NCBI RefSeq assembly: GCF_016598475.1
Contig: NZ_JAEMUX010000010.1
Span: forward strand, 62,001 to 126,000
DNA length: 64,000 nucleotides
Direction of reading: 5' to 3'
From: Streptomyces adelaidensis
Lineage (GTDB): Bacteria; Actinomycetota; Actinomycetes; Streptomycetales; Streptomycetaceae
Shown in pieces: positions 8,600 to 18,511 of this stretch. Numbering within the stretch: position 1 is the stretch's first letter; each line of letters starts with the position of its first letter. The notes below the pieces were generated by a model, which was given only the letters and a program-made list of their open reading frames with translations, was not told the DNA's origin and did no database searches. The translations under genes and the position numbers were made by a program.

Positions 8600-9025
8600 T
8601 CACGCCCCGGCCCGCGGAGCGGCGGGCGCCCCGGGCACGACCCAGCCCTGCGGCGCGACCGGCGGCAGCTGCTCCCGCTCCATCACCCCGCGCCGCCGGA
8701 ACTTGTTCAGCACGAACACGTTGCCGAGGTGCAGCGCGCCCAGTACCAGCAGTACGACCCCGAGCTTGGCCGAGACCGCCTCGAACACCTCCCGTGGGCT
8801 GGTGATGGCGCCGTCCGTGTTCAGGTACAGCGCCACGAACCCCAGGTTCACGAGATAGAACCCGACCACCAGCAGGTGGTTCACCGCGTCCGCGAGCTTC
8901 TCGTTCCCCCGCAGGACATCCCCGAGGAAGATCCGCCCGTTGCTGCTCAACGTCCGCGCCACCCAGACCGTCAGCCCCACGCTGACCACCAGATAGATGA
9001 CGTACGCGACGACCGTGAGGTCCAT
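8600..9025 (-). CDS. Conserved integral membrane protein
   Basis: A 141-residue protein with three or four transmembrane segments (VVAYVIYLVVSVGLTVWVA, LLVVGFYLVNLGFVALYL, LGVVLLVLGALHLGNVFVL) and a Pro-rich cytoplasmic tail. It is conserved in Streptomyces, but I recognise no functional domain. First gene of the operon with the DCC protein and the TetR regulator; its upstream region carries the paired palindromes. Pairing with a CxxC protein suggests a membrane or redox context, which is inference only. Confidence 0.85.
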   Translation of the reverse strand: MDLTVVAYVIYLVVSVGLTVWVARTLSSNGRIFLGDVLRGNEKLADAVNHLLVVGFYLVNLGFVALYLNTDGAITSPREVFEAVSAKLGVVLLVLGALHLGNVFVLNKFRRRGVMEREQLPPVAPQGWVVPGAPAAPRAGA

Positions 9026-9050
9026 GCCCCCACCCCTCCCAAGCTTTCCT

Positions 9051-9106
9051 GAACACGTTCAAAACGTCTCGGTGAGACTGTAGCGCTGTTTTTGAACACG
9101 TTCAAG
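9051..9106. promoter_or_regulatory. Paired palindromic operators for the TetR operon
   Basis: Two copies of the same interrupted palindrome: TGAAC-AC-GTTCA at 9051-9062 and TTGAAC-AC-GTTCAA at 9093-9106. Their centres are 43 bases apart, close to four helical turns, so both would lie on the same DNA face. They sit just upstream of the first gene (start at 9025) of the operon that ends in a TetR gene, the expected place for its autoregulatory sites. Confidence 0.75.
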
Positions 9107-9157
9107 CGGCGGCTGGGAGGGCTGCGGGAAGGGCTGCTGGAGGGACTGCTGGAGGAG

Positions 9158-9568
9158 CTAGGACACCCGCCCCAACTCCGGCCGCTTGCTGTAGTCCGTG
9201 AACCCGATGACGTTCCCCCACGGATCCGCGAACTCCACGGTCCACCCGGTGACGACGGGGAACGCCGCGTCGAGGGGCTGCACCCCCGCCTCCTCCAGTG
9301 CCCGCGCCGCCGCCCGCGCGTCCCGCACCTCCAGCCACACCCGCGCCGAGGCCCACGCGGGCGTCCGGCGGTGCAGCGCCTCCTCCACCCGCAGCAACAG
9401 TCCCGGGGTCTCCTTGCCCACCTTCAACCCCGCGATCCCGGCCTCGTCCAGCCGGAAGGCCACGGCGAAGCCGGCCCGCTCGAAGAAGGAGACGGCTTCG
9501 CCCAGGTCGCCGACGGAGAGGAGGACGTTGTCGAAACCGAGCAGTTCGTACGACTCATTGTCTGACAT
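9158..9568 (-). CDS. VOC family (glyoxalase/bleomycin-resistance-like) protein
   Basis: A 136-residue vicinal-oxygen-chelate superfamily protein (PF00903). It starts ELLGFDNVLLSVGDLGEAVS and ends with FADPWGNVIGFTDYS, with the usual paired beta-alpha-beta-beta-beta halves. Possible roles are metal-dependent lyase, dioxygenase or drug-binding protein; nothing in the sequence decides. The start codon is embedded in an inverted repeat at 9561-9577, and a TAATCT box lies 7 bases before it, so a leaderless, repressor-controlled transcript is plausible. Confidence 0.9.
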   Translation of the reverse strand: MSDNESYELLGFDNVLLSVGDLGEAVSFFERAGFAVAFRLDEAGIAGLKVGKETPGLLLRVEEALHRRTPAWASARVWLEVRDARAAARALEEAGVQPLDAAFPVVTGWTVEFADPWGNVIGFTDYSKRPELGRVS

Positions 9569-9577
9569 GTCGTCAGA
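9561..9577 (-). promoter_or_regulatory. Inverted repeat over the VOC gene start codon
   Basis: TCTGAC-ATGTC-GTCAGA is a perfect 6-bp inverted repeat with a 5-base spacer that spans the start codon, next to a TAATCT -10-like box on the minus strand. It may be an operator; the binding protein is unknown. Confidence 0.4.
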
Positions 9578-9738
9578 TTAGAGCGCCGACTTCCGTATCT
9601 GTGGGAGCGTCGGCGTTCGCGCGACACGGGGGCTACGGGGAGACGGGGATGCGGGGATACGGCGAGGGGCCGACCGCGGACGTTCCCGCGGTCGGCCCCT
9701 CGCCTCTTGTGTCCCTCGCTCTGCCGAGGGGGATCGCA

Positions 9739-12207
9739 TCAGCCGATGGCGATCCGGGTCTTCCAGTAGCTCGCCGTGCCGATGATCTCCGTGCCCGAGC
9801 CCGAGAGGGCGGTGCGGCTGCCGGCGTAGAAGCGGACCGTGCCGTCGGTGCGGACGGTCCAGATGTCCGGGATGGCGTCGCCGTTGGCGTCGGGGGTGCC
9901 GGTCAACAGGTAGATGCTGCCGCTGCCCCAGCCGGCGGAGCCGTAGACGCCGTCCTCGCCGTCGGCGGAGGCGGCGGCGGAGCCCAGGGAGGTGAGGACG
10001 GTGCCGCCGGTGGTTGCCTTGATGCCCTTGCGGGAGAGGAGCCGGGCGGACACGTCGGTGCGGTAGATCAGGTCCGTCACGCCGTCGCCGGAGAAGTCCG
10101 TGACGGAGACGATGTCCCGTTCGGTCCAAGCGGAACCGGAGAGGCGGATCGCCTGGTCGATGCCGGCCCCGTGGTAGCCGGTGAAGGCCCAGAGTTCGTC
10201 GCCCATGGTGGCGAAGAAGTCGGTGCGGCCGTCCCCGGTGGCGTCGCCCGCCGAGACGATCTGGGTGAGGGAGGCGGGGCTGGGCGCGTTGGAGGGGAGG
10301 AGGATCTCCACCCGGCGGTCGATGTTGACCGCGCCGTAGCCGTCGCCGGGGTACACCCAGAGCTTGTCGCCGAGCCGGACCACCAGGTCCTGGAGGCCGT
10401 CACCGCCGTAGATGTCGCCGTTGTGGGTGATCAGCGCGCCCTTGAAGTGGCCGGAGGGCGCGGAGACGAACGGTGGCAGGTCGTCGCCGTTCGGGTCCTT
10501 GTCCGGGTTGGCCCGGTAGGCGCCCGGCATCGAGTAGTCGAGGTCGCCTGAGCCCTTGACCAGGTCGTTGGTCGCCTGGGACGGGTACAGCACCAAGTTG
10601 CCGGCGTCGGAGACGACCATCAGGTCGGGGAGCTTGTCCCCGGTGAAGTCGCCGGGGGAGTCGGCCTGGTCGCGCGGCGTGACGTAGAAGAAGTACTTCG
10701 TCGGCTGGGAGGGGTTGCCCGCGGCGTCCACGGCACGGACGTACAGCACGTTCGGGCCGGCCGTCGGAGGCTTCGCGTTCGCGAGCGTCGCGCTGACGGT
10801 CGTGGCCGTACCGGAAGTGCGGCTCAGCGTGAACGGGTAGTTCGCCGAGTTGAAGCCGTACTCGTAGCGGACGACGTCCGTGTTGAGCGCGCGCACGGTG
10901 AAGGAGCCCGCCGTGCCGAACTTCTTGGTGGACCAGTTGGCGTCCTCGGCGTCGTTGCCGAAGCCGTTCTCGGCGCCGTCGGCGTTCGGGAAGTCGATGG
11001 AGCTGACCTTCGGCGGCTTGGGCGCGGTGGTGTCGAGGACGAAGCGGCACGGGGTCTTGGCCGGCGCGTACCCGGAGGTGGCGTTCGCGTCGTCCACGGC
11101 CCGCACCCGCCAGGAGTAGAGCGTGCCGTTGGTGAGCTTGCTCGTGGCGAAGCCGGTCGTGGTGCGCAGCGCGACGTCCTTGTCTCCGCCGACCGAGACC
11201 TTGCCGGTGGAGCCCAGCAGGTCACCCGTGGTGTCCCACTTGCCGGTCGCCCACAGGTCGAAGTCGAGGAAGTCGAGGTTCTTGTCCTTGTCGGAGCCCC
11301 GCGCGGTGAACGTCAGGTTCCCCGAACCCATGCGGACGTACGGCTCGGTGGTGGTGCACTTGGCGTCCGGGCCGAGGTCGAGCGACTTGGCGTCGATGGC
11401 CGGCTTGCGGTTGTAGACGAGCTCCAGGACCGGGGCGTTGTCGCCGTTGGCCTGGAACTTCTTCCACGAGTACTGCGAGTTCTCGTCCCGCGCCCGCAGA
11501 CCGAACGTGATGCTGTCCTTGCCCTCGTCGGCCCGCTTCTGCGCGGCCTTCTTCACGTCGAAGTTCTCGTACGCGTCCCGGCACCCGGACTTGTAGCCGT
11601 GCGCGAAGCTCTTGGTCGCGAACTTGTTGCCGTCGGTCAGCTTGGGCGCGTTCTTCCAGTTGGTGTGCCCGTTGACCGCGCCCGTCAGGTGCACGCTCAA
11701 CGAACGCGCGCTGCACGACCAGGAGTACGTCTCCAGCATGCGCAGCTTCGCACTCGTGATTTTCGTGCCCTTGAGATCCTTGTCGAAGGTGATGTTGAAG
11801 TACGAGCGCGAGGTGCCCCAGGTGTCCGACTCGAAGCCGACCCGGGCCTCGTGCGTACCGCCCTTGTTGAAGCCCTTGCCGTTGTAGAACGTGGCGTTGG
11901 GGTGGCGGCTGTACGCCGTGGTCCAGTTCTGGGTGTGCTTCTTCACCGACGGGTCGACGAACACCGGGTACGTGGTCGCCGAGTCGTCGAGGAACTCCAG
12001 GTTCGGGGTGAGCACCCAGTTCGCCCCGGACAGATCGGCCTCGACCAGCTCGCCGCGCGAGTCGGGCGAGGGCCCGTTCAGTCCCGGCAGGCCGAGCGTG
12101 GCCGCCGAGCCGCTCGGCGTGGGCGCGGCCGCCGTCTCCCAGGGCGTCGACGGTGCCCTCGTCAAGGTCCAGGCCCCCGCGACCGGCTCCGTCCCCGTCT
12201 CGGTCAA
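9739..12207 (-). CDS. FG-GAP/VCBS-repeat protein with DNRLRE domain, 5' end missing
   Basis: The recognisable part (from about 12100 to 9739, roughly 790 residues) contains a DNRLRE-type domain beginning LVEADLSGANWVLTPNLEFL and DPSVKKHTQNWTTAYS, a fibronectin-like segment, and C-terminal FG-GAP/VCBS repeats such as GDFTGDKLPDLMVVSD, AGDATGDGRTDFFATM and VTDFSGDGVTDLIYR, which form calcium-binding beta-propellers. Such proteins normally begin with a secretion signal and about 200 further residues. Here the first ~35 residues from 12207 are the reverse complement of the neighbouring RHS coding sequence and carry no signal peptide. In other Streptomyces these proteins sit beside RHS toxins. As it stands it is probably not exported, and may be a remnant. 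Confidence 0.7.
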   Translation of the reverse strand: MTETGTEPVAGAWTLTRAPSTPWETAAAPTPSGSAATLGLPGLNGPSPDSRGELVEADLSGANWVLTPNLEFLDDSATTYPVFVDPSVKKHTQNWTTAYSRHPNATFYNGKGFNKGGTHEARVGFESDTWGTSRSYFNITFDKDLKGTKITSAKLRMLETYSWSCSARSLSVHLTGAVNGHTNWKNAPKLTDGNKFATKSFAHGYKSGCRDAYENFDVKKAAQKRADEGKDSITFGLRARDENSQYSWKKFQANGDNAPVLELVYNRKPAIDAKSLDLGPDAKCTTTEPYVRMGSGNLTFTARGSDKDKNLDFLDFDLWATGKWDTTGDLLGSTGKVSVGGDKDVALRTTTGFATSKLTNGTLYSWRVRAVDDANATSGYAPAKTPCRFVLDTTAPKPPKVSSIDFPNADGAENGFGNDAEDANWSTKKFGTAGSFTVRALNTDVVRYEYGFNSANYPFTLSRTSGTATTVSATLANAKPPTAGPNVLYVRAVDAAGNPSQPTKYFFYVTPRDQADSPGDFTGDKLPDLMVVSDAGNLVLYPSQATNDLVKGSGDLDYSMPGAYRANPDKDPNGDDLPPFVSAPSGHFKGALITHNGDIYGGDGLQDLVVRLGDKLWVYPGDGYGAVNIDRRVEILLPSNAPSPASLTQIVSAGDATGDGRTDFFATMGDELWAFTGYHGAGIDQAIRLSGSAWTERDIVSVTDFSGDGVTDLIYRTDVSARLLSRKGIKATTGGTVLTSLGSAAASADGEDGVYGSAGWGSGSIYLLTGTPDANGDAIPDIWTVRTDGTVRFYAGSRTALSGSGTEIIGTASYWKTRIAIG

Positions 12208-15200
12208 GCTCGACTACGCCAAGTTCAAGAACCTCTACGGCGCCGACTGGGCCTCCCGGCTGCGCTTCGTCCAGTTCCCCGAGTGCTACCTCACCACCCC
12301 GGACGTCGAGGCGTGCCAGGAATACGAGGAACTGGAGACCGCCAACGACACCAGGACGCAGTCGATCACGGCGACCGTCGACACGGCGGCGGACGGGACG
12401 GTCACCCCGGCCGCGGCGGCCGAGGTGGCTCAGCCCGCGGGACCGTCGGTCGCGCAGGCCGCGTACCGGACGTCGACCGCCACGCCGGTCGCGGCGACCG
12501 GTGACAGCGCGGTGGTGGGTGCGGTCGACTCCGGCGGTGGCGGCGGTGGCACATTCAAGGCCACCCCCCTCGTCCCTGACGGCAAGTGGTCGGCCGGCGG
12601 CTCCTCCGGAGCATTCGCCTGGGACTACCCGCTGACCGTTCCGGCCGCGCCCGCCGGACCGGCCCCGAGTGTCGCCTTCACCTACAACTCCCAGACGGTG
12701 GACGGCCGTACGGCGGTCTCGTCCCCGCAGTCCTCCTGGATCGGGGAGGGCTGGGCCTACGACCCGGGACACATCGAGCGCCGCTACCGCACCTGCCAGG
12801 ACGACCGCAAGACGCTGAACTCCGGTACCCCCAACAACACCGCGAAGAAGGACAAGACGTCCGACCTGTGCTGGGTGTCGTACAACGCGCTGATGTCCCT
12901 CGGCGGAAAGACGATGGAACTGGTGCGGGACGCGGCCGCGGGCAGCGACCCGGAGACGGCCACCGAGATCTACCGCCCCCAGAACGACGACGGCACCCGC
13001 GTCGAGCGGCGCACCGGCGGCACCAACGGGGACAACAACGGTGAGTACTGGATCGTCACGACGCCGGACGGCACCAGGTACTACTTCGGCCTCAACCAGG
13101 TCGGTGGCGGCCACGCCGACACCAACTCCGTCTCCACCGTGCCCGTCTTCGGCAACCACCCCAAAGAGCCCTGCCACGCCACCGCCTTCGCCGACTCCCG
13201 CTGCGGCGCCGGCAAAAAGCAGGCCTGGCGCTGGGGCCTGGACAAGATCGTCGATCTGCACGGCAACACACTGGTCGTCAACTGGAAGCAGGAGACGAAC
13301 CACTACTCCGTCAAGAAGAAGTTCAAGTCCCCCGAACAGTACGACCGTTACGCCTACCCGACGACCATCGAGTACGGCATGCGATCGGACCTCACCACCC
13401 CGTCCGCGACCGTCGAGTTCGGCGTCAAGCAGCGCTGCCTGAAGTCCGAGACGGCCTGCGACGCGGCGAACTTCGCCAAGACCGACGACCCCGGCGCGTA
13501 CCGCCCCTGGTGGGACACCCCCGGGAACCTCAACTGCAAGTCCTCGTCCAAGCTGTGCCCCGCGTTCCCGTCCTTCTGGACCCAGATGCGCCTGGACTCG
13601 GTGACGACGAAGGCCGCCCGTGCCGGTCAGTCGGGCCTCGGCAAGGTGGACACCTACGAACTCCACCAGTCCTTTCCCGAGGACTGGTACGACACGGCCC
13701 CCGGCCTCTGGCTGAACTCCATCACCCGTCGCGGCTTCGCCCCCGGCGACTCCACCGGCACCCTCCAGCACAAGGACGGCGTCAGCTTCGCCGAGTACTC
13801 GGTCGGCTCCACCTCGCCCCTGCGCACCCGCCTCCAGGACCGCCAGCTCCCGAACCTGGTCTCCAGCGGATCGAACGACCAGCGCCCCGGCTTCACCCGC
13901 CCGCGTATCGGCACGGTCGCCACCGAATACGGCGGCGACATCGAGGTCGAGTACAAGGGCGGCTGCACGACCGAGCCGGCCGAGGACAAGGGCAAGAACA
14001 ACGGCACCTGCTTCCCGGTCCGCTGGTCCCCCGACGGCGACGAGAAGACGCCTGCCAAGGCGTGGTTCAACAAGTACCTGGTGCACTCCGTCACCGAGAC
14101 CGACAAGGTCACCTCGCACGGCAAGCCGATCCACACGATCTACGGCTACAAGACTCCTGCCTGGGCCAAGGCGGACGACGAGTTCACCCGCCCCGCCCTG
14201 CGCACCTACAGCGAGTGGCGCGGCTACCATCAGGTGACCGTCACCAAGGGCAGCAAGTCCAGCTCCCAGCAGGGCGACCCGCAGGCCCAGTCGTACTCCG
14301 AGACCCGCTACTTCCAGGGGACCGGCGGAGAGTACAAGGATTCCACCGGCGCCCACACGCTCCTCGCGGACGACGCGCCGCAGTACGCCGGCATGACCGC
14401 GGAGACCATCACCTACCTCAACTCCGACAAGCGGGTGCAAAAGCGCGTCGTCTCCTTCCCCTGGTCGAAACAGATCGCCTCCCGTGCCCGCGAGGCCGAG
14501 ACCGGCACCGACCTGGAACCGATGCTCGCGCACCGCGTGGGAGTCAAGCGCACGGACGAGATCCAGACGGTCGACACCAGCTGGCGCGCCGTTCGCACGC
14601 TGACGAGCCCGGACGACACCTACGGCATGCCCGTCCAGATCGAGACGGCCGTGGTCAAGCCGAACGGGAGCGGGGAGACCCTCTCCGACCAGACCTGCAC
14701 CAAGACCTCGTACCTCCACAACACCTCGGCCTGGCTGATCGGTCTGCCGAAGGAACAGCGGTTGACGGCGACGTCCTGCGCGAGACACGACGCCGCGGAT
14801 CCGGCGACGGAACTGAAGAGCGCGGTGCGGCACACCTACGACAAGCTGGCCTACGGCGAGACTCCCACCAAGGGGCAGGTCACCTCGCTGGCCGAGGCCG
14901 ACGGCGCCGGCACGTCGTACTCGGTGGTGACCGACACGACGTACGACCCCCTGGGCCGGGTCCGCACGGTCACCCGTCCCGGCCAGGGCACGTCCGAGAC
15001 CCAGTACGTTCCCGGCGACAACGGCGGACCGGTCACCGCGACCAAGTCGATCAACGCCCTGGGCCACGCCACCACCACGACCTTCGACCCCGGCCGCAGC
15101 CTCGCCCTCACGGTCACCGATCCCAACGGGCGGGTGGCCCGCACGGAGTACGACGCCCTCGGCCGACTGGTGAAGGGCTGGTCCGCCTCCCGCTCGTCCG

Positions 15201-18200
15201 GCGGGAAGAGCCCCGACGTCCAGATCGACTACCAGAACGCAGTCGCCACCTCCAAGGAGACCCGGCCGACCGCGGTCACCGTGAGGACGCTGAAGGACGA
15301 CGGTTCCTACGCCACCCAGGTCACCGTCTACGACGGTCTGACGCGACCGGCCCAGACCCAGGCCGAGGCCCACGGACCCGGCCGGATCGTCACCGACACG
15401 ACGTACAACGACCACGGCCTCGCCGACGAGCAGACCAGCGGATACCTGGCCAAGGGCCAGCCCGCCGCCGCGCTGTTCACGCCCAGATCGAAGACACTCA
15501 TCCCGAGCTGGGTGAAGTACCGCTACGACGGGATGGAACGCCCGGTCCGCCAGTCCACGTACATGGACGGCGACTACCGGCACGCGACATACACCACCTA
15601 TACCGACACCAGCACGTATGTGAACCCGGCCGGTCCGACCGCACCGCGGACCAAGACCTACACCGACGCCCTGGGCCGGGTCACCTCGGTGTACCACTAC
15701 AGCCAGGACGACTCCGCCAGCACGACGGGACGCTCCACCACCTACGAGTACGACGCACGCGGCAACCGCAGCAAGGTCACCGACCCGGCGGGCAACGAGT
15801 GGACGTACAAGTACGACGCCCGCAGCCGTGTCACCAACTCGACCGACCCGGACACGGGTGAGACCAGGACCTGGTACGACACCGCGGACCGCCCGAACAA
15901 GGTGACCAACTCCCGGCAGCTGACGATCCACACGGAGTACGACGTCCTGGGCCGGATCAGCAAGGTCCGGGAGGGCTCCGAAACCGCGGTGCCGGTCAAG
16001 GAGTTCACCTACGACACCCTGCCGGGCGCGCTCGGCCAACCGGTCGCCTCGACCAGGCGCACCGCGGGCGGCGACTACGTCAGCCGGATCACGGGCTACG
16101 ACACCGACTACCGGCCCACCGGCAGGGAGACCGTGATCCCCGCCAACGCCATGACCACCGGCCTCGCCGGGACGTACGCGTACGCGTACACCTACACACC
16201 CGTCGCGGGGAAGCCATTGACGACGACGCTGCCCGCGGCGGGCGGTCTCGCCAAGGAGAAGGTCGTCACCCGCTACAACGGCGACGGGCTGTCGGAGTCC
16301 ACCTCAGGACAGTCCTGGTACACCTCGGACGTCACCTACTCGCCGTTCGGCGAAGTGCAGCGCACGGTCTCCGGCGCACAGCCCTACCGGGTCTGGACGA
16401 CGAACTTCTACGACCCGCACACCGGCCGCCTCCAGCGAACGGTCGCGGACCGCGAGACCAGCGGCCCGCACCGCATCACGGACGGGTACTACTCCTACGA
16501 CGCCTCGGGCACCATCACCTCCAGCGCCCGCAAGCTGTCGGAGGCCTCGGGTACGACTTGGGACACCCAGTGCTTCACCTACGACGCGATGGGCGAGCTG
16601 GTCAACGCCTGGACGTCGAAGGTCGCCCCGGCCGGCGACGGAACCGGCTGCAGGTCGTCCAACGGCGCGAACTGGGGCTACCGCACCGACTACGATCCCT
16701 CGTCGGGTCCGCTGGCCGACGCCCCGGACGCGGCGGCCGACACCACGAGCCCGGACGCGTCTTTGACGTCGACCCTGGCGGCGGCCGCCCCGGACTCCGC
16801 CACCGTCTCCACCGGCACCACGGCCTACCGCCAGGCCTTCACCTACAACTGGATCGGCAACCGCGCCACGCTCACCGATCACGACCCGGCGGACGCGTCC
16901 AAGAACGTCACCTTCACGTACGGCTACGAGCAGGCGCAGCCGCACACCCAGAAATGGATCAGCTCGGTCCCGTCCGGCATGGGCAGCAGCTACACCTATG
17001 ACGCGACCGGCAACACCGAGGTCCGTGACCTGTCCAACACCACCCAGGATCTGACCTGGACGTCCGACAACAAGCTGGACACCATCACGGACGACGGCAA
17101 GAAGACGACGTACGTCTACGACGCCGAGGGCAACCGTGTCCTGGAGAACTCGTCGTCGGGCTCGACCCTGTATCTCGGCGAGACCGAGCTGACGACGAAC
17201 GAGTCGGGCACCATCACCAAGGCCTCCCGCGCCTATGCCCAGGTCGGCGCCCCGACCGTGGTCCGCACCACGGCCAACGGCGCGACGACCGGTCATAAGC
17301 TGCACGTCCTGCTGCCCGACCAGTTGGGCACGGCGACCGCTTCGGTCGAGCTGACGAGCGGCCAGCCGGTCACCCGCCGCGCCTTCAAGCCGTACGGCGA
17401 GATCCGTGGGTCCAAGCCGGCGTCGTGGCCCGACAGACGCGGCTACCTCGGCTCCGGCGTCGACGACGCGGCCACCGGCCTCACGCACCTGGGCGCCCGC
17501 GAGTACGACCAGACCTCGGGCCGTTTCCTGTCGGCCGACCCGGTGGTCGACCTCGCCGACCCGCTGCAGATGAACGGCTACACGTACGGCGGCAACAGCC
17601 CGGTCAGCAAGAGCGACCCGTCCGGACTCTTCCCCATCCTGATCCCCGGGGGACCCGGCGGCCCCAAGGGCACGCCGAAGCCGCACACGGACGTGACCGT
17701 CGGGAATACGCGGACCATCTACGACGGGCAGGGAAAGCCTCATGTGATCGGCGGCGCCACCAACAACGCCTCCGAGAAGCTCGCCTTCAAGTACATGAAC
17801 GAGGACCTTGTGAACGCCGGGAAGTACTACGACAAGAAGACCCGGACGGGATCCATGTACCTGTGGCAGGACGACAACGCCGGGAAGAACGAGCCCCGCA
17901 CCTATGTCGACAAGTTCGGCAACGTGCGCATCACCGGGGCGACGGCCGACTTCATCAAGGTGACCTGGGAGAAGGGGAAGATCGTCAGTGTGCAGACCTG
18001 GGACGTGAACGAGAGCACCCGGGGGGTGGGGCAGCTCGACGGCGTCGAGCAGACGGTCAGGAACAAGATGGACCCGATGGGCAAGAAGACGCAGACGGAC
18101 AACGTCGTCTTCGTGGCCAAGGACTTCGACCAGGCCAGCGCCATGCGAGACCGTTTCGCGAACCACGGCAACGTCCGCATCATCCACCCCGACTCCAGTT

Positions 18201-18475
18201 TCGACACCATGCGGCAGGCCCCGCTGGTGCGCAGGTTCAACGGTGGAACCATCCGGATCACCCCGGGCGAGCAGATCGGCCGTGGCGGAACCGGCGCCGG
18301 TACCTCCACGCCCACCACCCCCCGCAGCGGCGGGGGAGGGAAATTCCTCAACGGGGCAGGCATTTTCGGTGAGGTATTCGCCATTTACCAGTTCGCCAAG
18401 GACTGGAATACGATCGTCAATGGCGGCTGCGTGCCGATCGCGGCCGGTGACTGCGAGCCTCCGCACGAGATGTAG
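12119..18475 (+). CDS. RHS/YD-repeat polymorphic toxin, 5' end missing
   Basis: About 2118 residues from the GTG at 12119. The frame is open back to 11891, but that part is antisense to the FG-GAP gene. The N-terminal region matches the usual Streptomyces RHS encapsulation segment (LYGADWASRLRFVQFPECYL, SVAFTYNSQTVDGRTAVSS), then many YD repeats (YEYDARGNRSKVTDPAGNEW) and the RHS core end (GLTHLGAREYDQTSGRFLSA, then DPSG near 17625). The tip after DPSG, about 280 residues, has an alpha-beta-beta-beta-alpha-beta pattern (ASEKLAFKYMNEDL; TADFIKVTWEKGKIVSVQTW; TDNVVFVAK; NVRIIHP) compatible with a restriction-endonuclease-like nuclease fold, though the usual ExK is not clean. No signal peptide is visible because the 5' end is missing. 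Confidence 0.8.
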   Translation: MGAAAVSQGVDGALVKVQAPATGSVPVSVKLDYAKFKNLYGADWASRLRFVQFPECYLTTPDVEACQEYEELETANDTRTQSITATVDTAADGTVTPAAAAEVAQPAGPSVAQAAYRTSTATPVAATGDSAVVGAVDSGGGGGGTFKATPLVPDGKWSAGGSSGAFAWDYPLTVPAAPAGPAPSVAFTYNSQTVDGRTAVSSPQSSWIGEGWAYDPGHIERRYRTCQDDRKTLNSGTPNNTAKKDKTSDLCWVSYNALMSLGGKTMELVRDAAAGSDPETATEIYRPQNDDGTRVERRTGGTNGDNNGEYWIVTTPDGTRYYFGLNQVGGGHADTNSVSTVPVFGNHPKEPCHATAFADSRCGAGKKQAWRWGLDKIVDLHGNTLVVNWKQETNHYSVKKKFKSPEQYDRYAYPTTIEYGMRSDLTTPSATVEFGVKQRCLKSETACDAANFAKTDDPGAYRPWWDTPGNLNCKSSSKLCPAFPSFWTQMRLDSVTTKAARAGQSGLGKVDTYELHQSFPEDWYDTAPGLWLNSITRRGFAPGDSTGTLQHKDGVSFAEYSVGSTSPLRTRLQDRQLPNLVSSGSNDQRPGFTRPRIGTVATEYGGDIEVEYKGGCTTEPAEDKGKNNGTCFPVRWSPDGDEKTPAKAWFNKYLVHSVTETDKVTSHGKPIHTIYGYKTPAWAKADDEFTRPALRTYSEWRGYHQVTVTKGSKSSSQQGDPQAQSYSETRYFQGTGGEYKDSTGAHTLLADDAPQYAGMTAETITYLNSDKRVQKRVVSFPWSKQIASRAREAETGTDLEPMLAHRVGVKRTDEIQTVDTSWRAVRTLTSPDDTYGMPVQIETAVVKPNGSGETLSDQTCTKTSYLHNTSAWLIGLPKEQRLTATSCARHDAADPATELKSAVRHTYDKLAYGETPTKGQVTSLAEADGAGTSYSVVTDTTYDPLGRVRTVTRPGQGTSETQYVPGDNGGPVTATKSINALGHATTTTFDPGRSLALTVTDPNGRVARTEYDALGRLVKGWSASRSSGGKSPDVQIDYQNAVATSKETRPTAVTVRTLKDDGSYATQVTVYDGLTRPAQTQAEAHGPGRIVTDTTYNDHGLADEQTSGYLAKGQPAAALFTPRSKTLIPSWVKYRYDGMERPVRQSTYMDGDYRHATYTTYTDTSTYVNPAGPTAPRTKTYTDALGRVTSVYHYSQDDSASTTGRSTTYEYDARGNRSKVTDPAGNEWTYKYDARSRVTNSTDPDTGETRTWYDTADRPNKVTNSRQLTIHTEYDVLGRISKVREGSETAVPVKEFTYDTLPGALGQPVASTRRTAGGDYVSRITGYDTDYRPTGRETVIPANAMTTGLAGTYAYAYTYTPVAGKPLTTTLPAAGGLAKEKVVTRYNGDGLSESTSGQSWYTSDVTYSPFGEVQRTVSGAQPYRVWTTNFYDPHTGRLQRTVADRETSGPHRITDGYYSYDASGTITSSARKLSEASGTTWDTQCFTYDAMGELVNAWTSKVAPAGDGTGCRSSNGANWGYRTDYDPSSGPLADAPDAAADTTSPDASLTSTLAAAAPDSATVSTGTTAYRQAFTYNWIGNRATLTDHDPADASKNVTFTYGYEQAQPHTQKWISSVPSGMGSSYTYDATGNTEVRDLSNTTQDLTWTSDNKLDTITDDGKKTTYVYDAEGNRVLENSSSGSTLYLGETELTTNESGTITKASRAYAQVGAPTVVRTTANGATTGHKLHVLLPDQLGTATASVELTSGQPVTRRAFKPYGEIRGSKPASWPDRRGYLGSGVDDAATGLTHLGAREYDQTSGRFLSADPVVDLADPLQMNGYTYGGNSPVSKSDPSGLFPILIPGGPGGPKGTPKPHTDVTVGNTRTIYDGQGKPHVIGGATNNASEKLAFKYMNEDLVNAGKYYDKKTRTGSMYLWQDDNAGKNEPRTYVDKFGNVRITGATADFIKVTWEKGKIVSVQTWDVNESTRGVGQLDGVEQTVRNKMDPMGKKTQTDNVVFVAKDFDQASAMRDRFANHGNVRIIHPDSSFDTMRQAPLVRRFNGGTIRITPGEQIGRGGTGAGTSTPTTPRSGGGGKFLNGAGIFGEVFAIYQFAKDWNTIVNGGCVPIAAGDCEPPHEM

Positions 18476-18511
18476 CCGTGCCGTGTCGGAGCATGATGAA
18501 AGGGATTTCTC

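Noticed and set aside
11222..16039. A 1605-residue minus-strand open frame opposite the RHS gene
   Set aside because: Shadow frame with no recognisable domain; the plus strand carries dozens of YD repeats.
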